Assembly (NCBI GenBank): GCA_031257945.1
Contig: JAIRNU010000002.1
Location: 1 to 13,718 of the forward strand
Length of the DNA stretch: 13,718 bases
Direction: 5' to 3'
DNA from: Holosporales bacterium
GTDB lineage: Bacteria; Pseudomonadota; Alphaproteobacteria; BNTO01
Within the stretch, counting starts at the first letter, position 1. Each line of letters starts with the position of its first letter. Below, piece by piece: positions 1 to 6,540 of the stretch. The translations under genes were made by a program, and so were the position numbers. Below the pieces are notes generated by a model. That model was not told where the DNA came from. It was given only the letters and a program-made list of their open reading frames with translations, and made no database searches.

Positions 1-133
1 GATAATGTATAATCAATGTATAAGCCTCAATTTATTACTTAACTTTTACTGGAGTACTTTGGAACAGCTAGCCCTTTTTGCCCATACTTTTTTTCTCATT
101 TGATATGAACCTGGACAGCCAGTTACCATGCTA

Positions 134-163
134 TTGACAGCAAAATCAACAACCAGATACACT
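134..163 (+). promoter_or_regulatory. Putative sigma70 promoter upstream of the HtrA-like protease
   Basis: A perfect TTGACA (134-139) is followed after 18 nt by TACACT (158-163), a four-of-six match to TATAAT. It would give a leader of roughly 140 nt before the ATG at 312. The leader holds a small hairpin, GTAGA (263-267) pairing with TCTAC (271-275). The -35 is strong and the -10 mediocre, so a different start point is possible. Apart from this, 1-311 shows nothing I can identify. Confidence 0.4.
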
Positions 164-311
164 TGTTAGTGTAGAGGGGAGTCGGAGCCGCGGCGGTGTT
201 TTGGCCTAGGGGCTGGTTTTGCCGTTAGCTTTTTGATGGCGTGCACGAAGTTATGCGCTAATGTAGATTTTCTACTAATTGGTTGGGAGATGGTGTAAAA
301 ATGGGGGCTTT

Positions 312-1730
312 ATGAGGGAATTTCACAAATATTTGTCATTATGTATCGCAGTGTTTGCTGCACTAAATTGTTACAGTAAGGATGGTAAGGCTAAGGAGTC
401 GGGAAGCGGTGCTGGAGCGAGTGTGGCCGCAAAAGTGGAGGCTAAAAGTGGCGCCAAAAAGAAGCCATCAAGAATGTCGACAGTTGTTAAACGTGTTGCG
501 CCAGCAGTAGTCAATATTACATGCGAAAGAACTGAGGAGTACGTGAATCCGTTTGCCGGTGATCCTTTCTTTAGCTTTTTCTTCGGTCCAACGCAACATA
601 AGTCTAAAGCCAGTGGATCCGGCGTAATCGTTGAGCAAAAGTATGTAATAACTTGTGCGCACGTTGTATCGCATGCCGATAATATTAAGGTGACTTTAAG
701 CAACAACGTTACTTTCAAAGCGCACGTAGTAATGGTTAATGACAGCCAAGATTTAGCTGTTTTAAGACTCGATTTAAAAGATGAGAGTGTTCAGCTGCCG
801 TCTTTGCAGGTAATGCGTGATGATGTTGAGATTGGCGATTGCGTCCTAGCGTTTGGGAACTCCTTTGGCGTAGGGCAAACAGTAACGCATGGAATTATTT
901 CTGCGCGAAACCGAGTCTTTGGTAACCGAGTTATGATGCAAACTGATGCGCCAATTAATCCAGGCAACTCTGGCGGTCCGATTGTAACAATGGATGGAGA
1001 GATCGCTGGGATCGCAAGCGCAATTGCAACTAAGTCTGGAGCGTCGCATGGTGTTGGCTTCTTTATCCCGGCCAAAGCGGTTCAACACCTTTTGGATCAA
1101 GCTATCCACGGGGCAAAGGAATCTTGGTTCCCAATTGAAGTACAAACAGCAGATGCTTCCGTAATAGAAAACTTAATTGATCGTGGGGTTCTCGCCGCTG
1201 GTGGGGTTATCGTGACGTCAGTTCAAGATGGCTTTGGTTTGGAGCCAGGGGACATAGTGCTTTCTTTTGCTGGCCACCAAATATCCAATAAAGAAACGTT
1301 CGATTTTCTGGCAGCGTTGGTCCCTATTGGGGAATCGTGCCCGGTTACTATTATCAAGCCAAAGGATATGGCATTAGATGGCGTTCCAAAAGTTAATACT
1401 ATACACATAAAAGCACAAGAGAAGCCAGAGTTACGCACGGAAAAACAGCAAATTGAAATAACTGGGAGTAATGTGCTAAGTGGTGTGACCGTCACCGACA
1501 TAACCCCAGAAAATATTAAAAAGTTTAATTTGCATGTTGATCATGGGGCCCTTGTTGTTGCCGCGCCAAAGGGGAATATTGCTATGCCAGGTGATGTTAT
1601 TATTGGATTAAACGGGAAAAATATAGTTGTTGCTAAGGATGTTGCTGATGCGCTAAGCAGTAAAAGCGCTGGTTTTGCGATAACAATACAAAGAGGGTTG
1701 ACAACCATTCAACAAAGTGTTATTAGGTAA
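312..1730 (+). CDS. HtrA/DegP-type (Do family) periplasmic serine endoprotease
   Basis: Serine protease of the HtrA/Do family (MEROPS S1C), expected to degrade or chaperone misfolded envelope proteins in the periplasm. The trypsin-like domain carries the full triad: H117 in TCAHVV, D147 in DSQDLAVL and S220 in NPGNSGGP. An aromatic loop with PFFSFFFG (about 85-92) before GSGVIV matches the family LA-loop region. Two PDZ domains follow (about 272-365 and 385-465), each with a GDI/GDV-type segment (EPGDIVLSF, MPGDVIIGL). I chose ATG 312 because GGGGG lies 5-9 nt upstream and the protein then opens with a signal peptide (residues 1 to about 20); an in-frame TTG at 279 would add 11 residues with no signal character. 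Residues 24-54 form a Lys/Ala/Ser/Gly-rich low-complexity linker. The 472-aa length is normal for the two-PDZ class. DegP, DegQ and MucD-type orthologues cannot be separated by eye, so no symbol is given. Confidence 0.93.
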   Translation: MREFHKYLSLCIAVFAALNCYSKDGKAKESGSGAGASVAAKVEAKSGAKKKPSRMSTVVKRVAPAVVNITCERTEEYVNPFAGDPFFSFFFGPTQHKSKASGSGVIVEQKYVITCAHVVSHADNIKVTLSNNVTFKAHVVMVNDSQDLAVLRLDLKDESVQLPSLQVMRDDVEIGDCVLAFGNSFGVGQTVTHGIISARNRVFGNRVMMQTDAPINPGNSGGPIVTMDGEIAGIASAIATKSGASHGVGFFIPAKAVQHLLDQAIHGAKESWFPIEVQTADASVIENLIDRGVLAAGGVIVTSVQDGFGLEPGDIVLSFAGHQISNKETFDFLAALVPIGESCPVTIIKPKDMALDGVPKVNTIHIKAQEKPELRTEKQQIEITGSNVLSGVTVTDITPENIKKFNLHVDHGALVVAAPKGNIAMPGDVIIGLNGKNIVVAKDVADALSSKSAGFAITIQRGLTTIQQSVIR

Positions 1731-1755
1731 AGTGCTTTTTCTTTCTTGGTGTTAT

Positions 1756-2577
1756 ATGAAAATAATTTGTAAAGCATTGCTTGCATGCTCCCTCTTGTCC
1801 GCTAGCTGTTTCAGTGCTGATGATGGTCAGGATGGTCAGCTAGATGGTCAGCCGCCAATTCAGCAAGTGGTGGCGGTACAACAGGGGGGGTTTCAACCCA
1901 GGGCGTGGTTGAATCAGGGCGTGCATATTCTCGATCAATGGATGAGTACCGTGGCGGTTATACTTTGTAATGTGCCAGATTCTTTTAGAGTGGTAGTGAT
2001 GCCTGTCCAAGGATTGACCCCATTCTTTGCAGCACTGGCAGTGTTTTTTACTCGAGAGCTAGAACAAAGGAACGTATTAAACCGTTTGGGCTATCTTCAG
2101 CACTATATCTTATACGCGTTAAGTCTTTTAGCCGTGGGGGTGGGTTCTATTCCAGTCCAGTATTTCTGTAGTGGTAGATTCGACTCGTTGTTACCAGCCA
2201 AGGATTGCGTCGCGGCGCTTATTGAGCCATATGTGACCCCGTTGCTACTCTCCTTCGTCTGGCGGGTTCTTGCATTAATGCATATACCGGAGTGGTTCGT
2301 GGCGTCGTTCCCACGCACTGTGAATATTTATAATGGCGGGCAGCAGAATCAACCGGGTGTAATTGTGAGCCTGCTAGCGGCAATACAGTATTTTCGAGGT
2401 CCCGCCACAGCGCAGCTGCAGCCGCAGCAGCCGCAGCCGCAGCTGCAGCAAGTGGTCGATTTGTGGAAAGTATGGTTCAGCAGGCAAGTTATCTATACAA
2501 TGCTCGGCCTATTAATAAGTTTGGTAATGGTATTGCCAGGACAAGCCGTGGGACAAATGCTTCGCGATCATCGGTAG
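1756..2577 (+). CDS. Unknown exported multi-pass membrane protein with a Gln/Pro repeat
   Basis: I do not recognise a family. ATG 1756 is preferred over an upstream in-frame TTG (1717) because it opens directly with a signal peptide (MKIICKALLA, hydrophobic to about 17, cleavage near 20-21); no clear ribosome-binding site is visible. The 273-aa product then has a polar Gln-rich stretch (25-50) and hydrophobic segments at about 82-98, 115-136, 157-175 and 244-266, with a weaker one near 201-213. Residues 220-232 are an almost pure Gln-Pro-Leu tract encoded by alternating CAG/CCG/CTG codons (2413-2451). The gene begins 25 nt after the protease stop in the same direction, so the two are probably co-transcribed and this protein may be a partner or substrate in envelope quality control, which is inference only. 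It is likely an inner-membrane protein with lineage-restricted distribution. Confidence 0.7.
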   Translation: MKIICKALLACSLLSASCFSADDGQDGQLDGQPPIQQVVAVQQGGFQPRAWLNQGVHILDQWMSTVAVILCNVPDSFRVVVMPVQGLTPFFAALAVFFTRELEQRNVLNRLGYLQHYILYALSLLAVGVGSIPVQYFCSGRFDSLLPAKDCVAALIEPYVTPLLLSFVWRVLALMHIPEWFVASFPRTVNIYNGGQQNQPGVIVSLLAAIQYFRGPATAQLQPQQPQPQLQQVVDLWKVWFSRQVIYTMLGLLISLVMVLPGQAVGQMLRDHR

Positions 2578-2598
2578 TAAGTTAGGTAAATTGCTTAG

Positions 2599-2676
2599 CC
2601 AATTGCGCAAGCCACTGAGAACGCATTTATGCGTCATTTAGAGGCATATTTTTCGACTTTTGCAATTGGTCTATTT
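2599..2676 (+). terminator. Structured 3' end of the protease/membrane-protein transcript
   Basis: An 8-bp perfect inverted repeat, CCAATTGC (2599-2606) and GCAATTGG (2662-2669), encloses an inner hairpin ACGCAT-tt-ATGCGT (2621-2634). The closing arm is followed by TCTATTTT. This is the only termination-like structure after the stop at 2577. The U-tract is weak and the outer loop long, so the assignment is tentative. Confidence 0.35.
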
Positions 2677-2704
2677 TCCTGAAGGCCTCGATAGGAAGAG
2701 AATT

Positions 2705-2808
2705 CTATCCCTCTTCAACTAAAGATGCTGGATTGTTCTATCCGAAAAGCCGTGATTTTGTGCGGATATTGGGCCGGAATCTTTAGTTGATTGGGTATAG
2801 ATCCCAAT
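2705..2808. repeat. Long imperfect palindrome (nested hairpin) of unknown role
   Basis: Arms of 22 nt (2705-2726 and 2779-2800) match at 18 positions; the core CAACTAAAGAT / ATCTTTAGTTG is perfect over 11 nt. Inside, TATCCG (2739-2744) pairs with CGGATA (2763-2768). The right arm can also form a competing hairpin, ATTGGG (2790-2795) with CCCAAT (2803-2808). No U-tract follows on either strand and no ORF crosses it. It could be a MITE-like element, a structured RNA or a processing signal. Confidence 0.5.
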
Positions 2809-2813
2809 AAACC

Positions 2814-2940
2814 AAAAAAAAGAGCAAAGCCCCACAACAATGCCTCTCCGACACTTAAACAGTGACAAGCTAGAATTTATACTCAACAGCAGGGCATGTA
2901 AACGCTATCTCACAAAAAGTGCTGACAAACGCGATCGTTA
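2814..2940 (-). pseudogene. Decayed 3' end of a second beta-barrel surface protein gene
   Basis: On the minus strand this segment repeats the 3' end of the intact neighbouring outer-membrane protein gene, offset by about 129 bp. Both copies share the final codons and stop (AAATTCTAG; stops at 2870-2872 and 2999-3001), the downstream stretch AGCTTGT...TTAAG and a GGAGAGG that in the intact copy begins the terminator stem. The coding side matches again around GTCAGC (TTTGTCAGCACTTT here, TCTGTCAGCGCTTT in the intact gene), with an internal deletion between. Homology stops near 2940, so only a scrap of the paralogue survives. The copied terminator stem is degenerate, though T8 remains after it. 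It is best read as the remains of a tandem surface-antigen array. Confidence 0.75.
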
Positions 2941-2976
2941 AAAAAGAGAGGCAATGCCCACACGGCAATACCTCTC
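2940..2976 (-). terminator. Rho-independent terminator of the outer-membrane protein gene
   Basis: Read on the minus strand, the arms GAGAGGTATTGCC and GGCATTGCCTCTC form a 13-position stem with one mismatch and one wobble around a 5-nt loop, directly followed by six U. It lies about 22 nt after the stop codon of the beta-barrel gene. Confidence 0.88.
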
Positions 2977-2998
2977 CGATACTTAAAACAGCTACAAG

Positions 2999-3874
2999 CT
3001 AGAATTTACACCCAACGGTAAGGGCATAACGCACGCCCAAAGGCCGCTTTACATAAATGCTGTTCCCCAAAGCGCTGACAGACGAGATCTGTGTCGTCGT
3101 CGCTGTCGCGAGATTTTGAGTGTAGTACTTCTCATCAAGTTTCTTGTTGAGCCCGATAGGGAAGTCACACTGGACCCCGACATAAACGTTCCGATTAGCG
3201 AACCACTTTGCCCCGACACCAGGCGTTAAGCTAAGCAAATGAATCTTGGCTTCCTCTGTTCCGTTCGTTGATAGGGTTAACTGTGCTGACGTCGTACCAT
3301 CTGACTCTGTAACGACATCGCCATTCCCCATCTCATTCTGTACAACGAAATTAAAGCCGCCAGTAATTACCTGCTTGATCTTTGTGTAAGTCCCCTCAAC
3401 ACCAAAGGACGCATAGGCCAAAACGTTCGGCATGATCTTTCCACCGACCTGAACGGCGAATCCATACGTAACCATAGGCCTTATATCGACTTTATAAGCA
3501 CCATTGTCGATTGGTACAGGCGTCCCGTCCTTTTGAAGAATCGTCTTCTTGAACGTTCCGGTTCCCTTGTCACCGTCAATCTTAGTAAAGTCATATGCAG
3601 CACTCATATTGGCACCGACATAGATACCACAAGACAGCTCATAACCGTACCCAATGACCGCTCCACCCGAAACTCCATTCCGACTTACCTCAATGATATC
3701 AACCTGCGTATCCTTCTTTTGGCTACTGTGACGGAAAGACTCCTTCACCTTGTTGTACGCCCCGCCAAGCCTTATGCCGGCATAAAAACCGGTAGAACTT
3801 GGATTCGAAAAAGCTACACTACCCATCAACAATGCAGCCGCACAAGTTGTACCTAACAAAAACTTTTTAACCAT
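2999..3874 (-). CDS. Outer-membrane beta-barrel surface protein
   Basis: A 291-aa secreted protein with a clear signal peptide (MVKKFLLGTT, hydrophobic core to about 20, cleavage near AFS-NPS at 23). The mature part opens with TGFYAGIRLGGAYN, the typical first strand of small beta-barrel porin-like proteins (OMP_b-brl / Rickettsiales surface-antigen type). It continues with alternating amphipathic strands (for example VYVGVQCDFPIGLNKK) and ends RYALTVGCKF, with the C-terminal Phe expected of BAM-assembled outer-membrane proteins. Start ATG 3874 is supported by GGGAG (3881-3885 on the plus strand) at good spacing; an in-frame ATG ten codons earlier lacks this. It is probably an abundant surface antigen or porin with its own promoter and terminator. 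A broken 3' copy lies immediately downstream. I cannot tell the P44/Msp4 family from generic OmpA/Omp25-like barrels. Confidence 0.85.
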   Translation of the reverse strand: MVKKFLLGTTCAAALLMGSVAFSNPSSTGFYAGIRLGGAYNKVKESFRHSSQKKDTQVDIIEVSRNGVSGGAVIGYGYELSCGIYVGANMSAAYDFTKIDGDKGTGTFKKTILQKDGTPVPIDNGAYKVDIRPMVTYGFAVQVGGKIMPNVLAYASFGVEGTYTKIKQVITGGFNFVVQNEMGNGDVVTESDGTTSAQLTLSTNGTEEAKIHLLSLTPGVGAKWFANRNVYVGVQCDFPIGLNKKLDEKYYTQNLATATTTQISSVSALGNSIYVKRPLGVRYALTVGCKF

Positions 3875-3903
3875 AAAAAACTCCCAAAAAAGCAAAAAAC
3901 ACA

Positions 3904-3920
3904 AGAGGTGAAAAACCTCT
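3904..3920 (-). promoter_or_regulatory. 5'-leader hairpin of the outer-membrane protein gene
   Basis: AGAGGT (3904-3909) and ACCTCT (3915-3920) form a perfect 6-bp hairpin with a 5-nt loop. It lies between the putative promoter and the ribosome-binding site of the beta-barrel gene. Such a leader stem may stabilise the mRNA; the function is inferred from position only. Confidence 0.4.
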
Positions 3921-3933
3921 CCTTCCTAGATTG

Positions 3934-3964
3934 TTTATATCCTGTTATGACGCTGCGGTGTCAC
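3934..3964 (-). promoter_or_regulatory. Putative promoter of the outer-membrane protein gene
   Basis: On the minus strand GTGACA (plus 3959-3964) and TATAAA (plus 3934-3939) match the sigma70 boxes at five of six positions each, but with a long 19-nt spacer. The leader would be about 50-55 nt. Confidence 0.4.
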
Positions 3965-4126
3965 TAAAACAACACAAAATTAACTATTTTTTGATAGAGT
4001 GTGATAAAAATGCAACACTTCGTGCTGTTGTTGGGCAGCCGGTGCAGGCATTGCTCCGCCTAATATCGCCAGTAAATCCGGGCGTTTCGGCTTTAGCTTA
4101 TCTGAATTACCTTAGGGAATAATTAC

Positions 4127-4151
4127 CTCCTTAACAAATCGAACGCAACAT
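4127..4151. repeat. Short sequence shared with the repeat near 12379
   Basis: The segment here and the one at 12379-12402 agree at most positions, both containing TTAACAAATC followed by AAACGC/GAACGC and ACA. The second occurrence lies inside the IS21-like repeat remnant. The rest of 4123-4284 shows no gene or clear element, so this may be a scrap of the same dispersed repeat or a chance match. Confidence 0.3.
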
Positions 4152-4284
4152 CAACTCCAAAAAATTAAGCGAAAACAGTATCATCAAATTCGTATGTCCG
4201 TGCAGTATGTTTTTGATGCAATGATAGGCAAAAACGGCAAATTTCCGGCTACAACTCCTATTTTTCATTTGACCAGGGCACAGG

Positions 4285-4314
4285 TTTACTTTTTTAGGGG
4301 AATGCATATATAAT
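4285..4314 (+). promoter_or_regulatory. Promoter of the small Cys-rich protein gene
   Basis: A perfect TATAAT (4309-4314) is preceded at 18 nt by TTTACT (4285-4290, four of six matches). Transcription would start near 4321, giving a leader of about 26 nt that consists largely of a T10 run (4327-4336). There is no Shine-Dalgarno sequence between the run and ATG 4347. Confidence 0.6.
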
Positions 4315-4346
4315 TACACAAGGTTGTTTTTTTTTTGGATATCAAA

Positions 4347-4595
4347 ATGTTACGCGAGATATTATTAGGTGCAGCTCTTTCGTTTTTGGCTTTTTCTGGT
4401 GGCGTTGTTTTTGCAGATAAGTCTGGTTGCTGTCACGACTGCAAGTGTGAAGGTGGAAACTGTGACAACTGTAAGGACTGTTGCCCAGACGGGAAGTGTG
4501 GAACGCCACAAGCCGATGATCCTTACGGCGCTCCAGTCGATGATCTTTACGGTACACCATCTTCTTCTTCTGGTTCTCTTGATGACTTGGATTAG
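4347..4595 (+). CDS. Small secreted cysteine-rich (metallothionein-like) protein
   Basis: An 82-aa product with a signal peptide (residues 1-23, hydrophobic LLGAALSFLAFSGG, cleavage after VFA). The mature part is about 59 residues with nine cysteines packed into residues 28-51 (C28, C29, C32, C34, C39, C42, C45, C46, C51) in CC, CxC and CxxC spacings, mixed with Asp, Lys and Gly. This resembles a metallothionein-like metal-binding knot or a disulfide-rich domain. The tail is acidic and carries a near-perfect duplication, DDPYGAP (57-63) and DDLYGTP (65-71), then a Ser run and SLDDLD. I recognise no named family. ATG 4347 is preferred to TTG 4335 because the signal peptide starts there. It has its own promoter, a convergent neighbour and a likely export route through Sec. 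An odd Cys count means either metal binding or one free thiol. Confidence 0.72.
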   Translation: MLREILLGAALSFLAFSGGVVFADKSGCCHDCKCEGGNCDNCKDCCPDGKCGTPQADDPYGAPVDDLYGTPSSSSGSLDDLD

Positions 4596-4607
4596 TTCTC
4601 AAGGACT

Positions 4608-4632
4608 TATAGCCGAGGCTATATTTCGATTT
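4608..4632 (+). terminator. Hairpin after the Cys-rich gene
   Basis: TATAGCC (4608-4614) and GGCTATA (4617-4623) form a perfect 7-bp stem with a 2-nt loop, followed by TTTCGATTT. It lies 12 nt after the stop codon. The U-tract is interrupted. Confidence 0.5.
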
Positions 4633-4643
4633 GCTTCGGCGTT

Positions 4644-4681
4644 GCGCTTTTTGTAGTAACGATTTAGTTGCTACAAGGCGC
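4644..4681. terminator. Bidirectional hairpin between convergent genes
   Basis: TTGTAGTAAC (4651-4660) pairs with GTTGCTACAA (4667-4676), ten positions with one G-U, and the stem is extended by GCGC (4644-4647) and GGCGC (4677-4681) around a small bulge. It lies between the Cys-rich gene and the end of the convergent MORN-repeat gene (stop 4699-4701). No long U-tract follows, so termination is inferred mainly from position. Confidence 0.45.
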
Positions 4682-4698
4682 AGCTCAGGGTTCGGTTG

Positions 4699-5751
4699 CT
4701 ACTTTGGTTTTGCGCCTTTTTTGAAAACAGTTGGTGGGGCCTTTAATTGCCCGTACTCGTAGCAAGAAATGGACTGCGGAGCGCCATTCGAGTAGAACAC
4801 CGTCTCGCTTCCGTGCAGTTTGCCTAGCTCGTAAACGGCCTCTCTTTGCACGCCATTACCATCGATCCCAGTAAAAAAGCTTTGCATAGTCCCGTGGATC
4901 TCCCCGGTTTGGTATTTCGCGATAAGCAATGGGCTGCCGGTTTCAGTGAAAGTAGCGAAATCACCACTCATCTTGTCGTTTTCGAAATTTGCGATAACTT
5001 GGACTTCACCGGTTTTGTGATACTGCTTCATTTCCCCTTGCTTTATTCCATTTTTAAAAACTGTCTCAGTGGTTAGCGCACCTGTTTCGTCAAATGATTT
5101 CGCAACCCCGTCAATTTCGTCGTTTTTAAACTCCGTTTCGGTCCTTTTTATTCCATTTTCGTAGGTTATGCATAAGCCATTAATCTTGTTATTAGCGAAT
5201 GTAATTTCTTTTTCGATAACGCCATCTTTATCAAAAATTTGTGTAAGCCCGCAGCGCTGGCCGTTTTCGTAGGTTACGACATATTTCCGCCCATCTTCAG
5301 CGGTATATTCATGGATACCGTCGATGGGTGGTGGGGCCTGAGAAGGTTCAACGGCATCTTCTTCGGCCGGAAGTTCGGCTGGAATTTCAGACTGGATTTC
5401 GGCGGGGAGTTCCGTGGGGATTTCGGCTGGGAGTTCGATCGGGCCCTCGACTTCTTTTATTTTTTCGAATATTCCTGGTGTAACATCAAACGTAGACCCA
5501 TTCCCATCGACGCTATCAGCGCTAGCGTCCTGTATCCCGCCCCCACTTCCCTCTTGCGAAATAGCGGCCTGTGGCTCATCAGCCGCCAGTACTTCACCGT
5601 CTTCAGTATGACTGTTTGCTGTTAGTGCTGTAGAATACACGCGATTACTATCTTTGGTTCCTGCGGGAACGGGCTGTGCGCCATTCGAAAAAAGCGCATC
5701 ATCCTTTGCGTGGGTATCAACCTGTTTAGCTGCTTTTTGGAAATCCTCCAT
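4699..5751 (-). CDS. YwqK/MORN-repeat protein with an acidic Pro-rich N-terminal half
   Basis: A 350-aa protein in two parts. Residues 1-145 are low-complexity and acidic, with no signal peptide; residues 103-130 repeat a PAE-type unit (ELPAEIPTELPAE and similar). Residues about 155-337 contain roughly seven to eight tandem repeats of 21-25 residues of the form YENGxxxGxxxxFxxxGxxxxExxF, the MORN-2/YwqK-type pattern (for example FKNDEIDG, FKNGIKQG, FENDKMSG, YELGKLHG). YwqK is annotated as an antitoxin in Bacillus, but the same repeats occur in many secreted or effector-like proteins, and no toxin gene adjoins this one. The ATG at 5751 has AGGAAG about 10 nt upstream. It is a single-gene unit convergent with the Cys-rich gene. 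The repeats are convincing; the function is open. Confidence 0.78.
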   Translation of the reverse strand: MEDFQKAAKQVDTHAKDDALFSNGAQPVPAGTKDSNRVYSTALTANSHTEDGEVLAADEPQAAISQEGSGGGIQDASADSVDGNGSTFDVTPGIFEKIKEVEGPIELPAEIPTELPAEIQSEIPAELPAEEDAVEPSQAPPPIDGIHEYTAEDGRKYVVTYENGQRCGLTQIFDKDGVIEKEITFANNKINGLCITYENGIKRTETEFKNDEIDGVAKSFDETGALTTETVFKNGIKQGEMKQYHKTGEVQVIANFENDKMSGDFATFTETGSPLLIAKYQTGEIHGTMQSFFTGIDGNGVQREAVYELGKLHGSETVFYSNGAPQSISCYEYGQLKAPPTVFKKGAKPK

Positions 5752-6027
5752 TGCTATCGCTTCCTCGTACTATGCGTTGCACACCATTTATCCACCAAAC
5801 AAGGTGTGGCAGATTTACTTTTATGTCAATCCCTGTGCAACTTGGGAACAAAAGGAGGAGCGATGTAAATCCGAGTAATTGGCCAATGAACATATGCTAA
5901 ACGCAACACTGCGCATCTGGACTGTTGCATGTACGTACGTTGAAATTTTCGAAAAAGCCTATTGAAAACTTGCTCACGCTATGAGAAAAAGGAGCACGCT
6001 GACGTTAGAAAATTGCGAGTACGGATC

Positions 6028-6540
6028 GTGACGCAACCGTTAATGCCTAAAGCCACTGCAATTTGGCTGGTGGAGAATACGTGCCTTACCTTTGAACAAA
6101 TTGCTGCCTTTTGCAATTTGCATCTTTTGGAAATTGAAGCCATTGCAGATGACGATACTGGAGGGATGCTTGGGTTCGACCCAATAGCCTCTTCACAGTT
6201 AACATTGGATGAGATTGGGCGTTGCGAGGCTAATCCAAGTGCGAAACTGAGAATGAAGCCAGCAGTGGATGTTGAGCAATTAATTAATACTCATAAGGCG
6301 CGGTACACCCCATTGGCCCGCAGAAAAAACAAGCCAAGCGCAATTCTTTGGTTAATAAAGTACTATCCCGGGCTAACGGATATGCAAATTTGCAAATTTT
6401 TAGGAACTACACGCGCCACCGTTCAGGCAATTCGCAATAAATCTTATTGGAACTATGCTAACTTGGAGCCGCACAGCCCGGTATCTTTGGGTTTTTGTAT
6501 AAAAACTGAGTTGGACTCGATCCTTAAGACATGCTCGTAA
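6028..6540 (+). CDS. trcR: TrcR (DUF1013) cell-cycle transcriptional regulator
   Basis: Matches the alphaproteobacterial DUF1013/TrcR family almost from its first residue: TQPLMPKATAIWLVENT, then LTFEQIAAFCNLHLLE (a helix-turn-helix-like segment), FDPIASSQLTLDEIGRCE, and a second DNA-binding-like segment LTDMQICKFLGTTRATVQAIRN. The family is linked to cell-cycle transcription and RNA polymerase association. The reading frame is open back to 5962, but family proteins start at about this point, so I place the start at GTG 6028 (170 aa). Only a poor ribosome-binding site precedes it; ATG 6043 is the alternative, and AAAAAGGAG at 5985-5993 is too distant. The last ten bases overlap the start of prmC, so the two are translationally coupled. 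Synteny of this kind and sequence both point to Alphaproteobacteria. Confidence 0.88.
   Translation: MTQPLMPKATAIWLVENTCLTFEQIAAFCNLHLLEIEAIADDDTGGMLGFDPIASSQLTLDEIGRCEANPSAKLRMKPAVDVEQLINTHKARYTPLARRKNKPSAILWLIKYYPGLTDMQICKFLGTTRATVQAIRNKSYWNYANLEPHSPVSLGFCIKTELDSILKTCS

Noticed and set aside
263..275. GTAGA-ttt-TCTAC hairpin resembling the stem of a Cas12a repeat.
   Set aside because: It occurs once, with no repeat-spacer pattern and no cas gene.
3931..4122. Open frame of 63 codons on the plus strand.
   Set aside because: It starts at TTG inside the beta-barrel gene promoter, lacks a ribosome-binding site and resembles no family.
5752..5961. Promoter for the MORN-repeat gene from the TTGACA on the minus strand (plus 5824-5829).
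   Set aside because: No acceptable -10 lies at 16-18 nt from it; only the -35 box is convincing.
5981..6031. A 16-codon ORF whose TGA overlaps the GTG start of trcR.
   Set aside because: No Shine-Dalgarno precedes its ATG; a GTGA overlap alone is easily chance.
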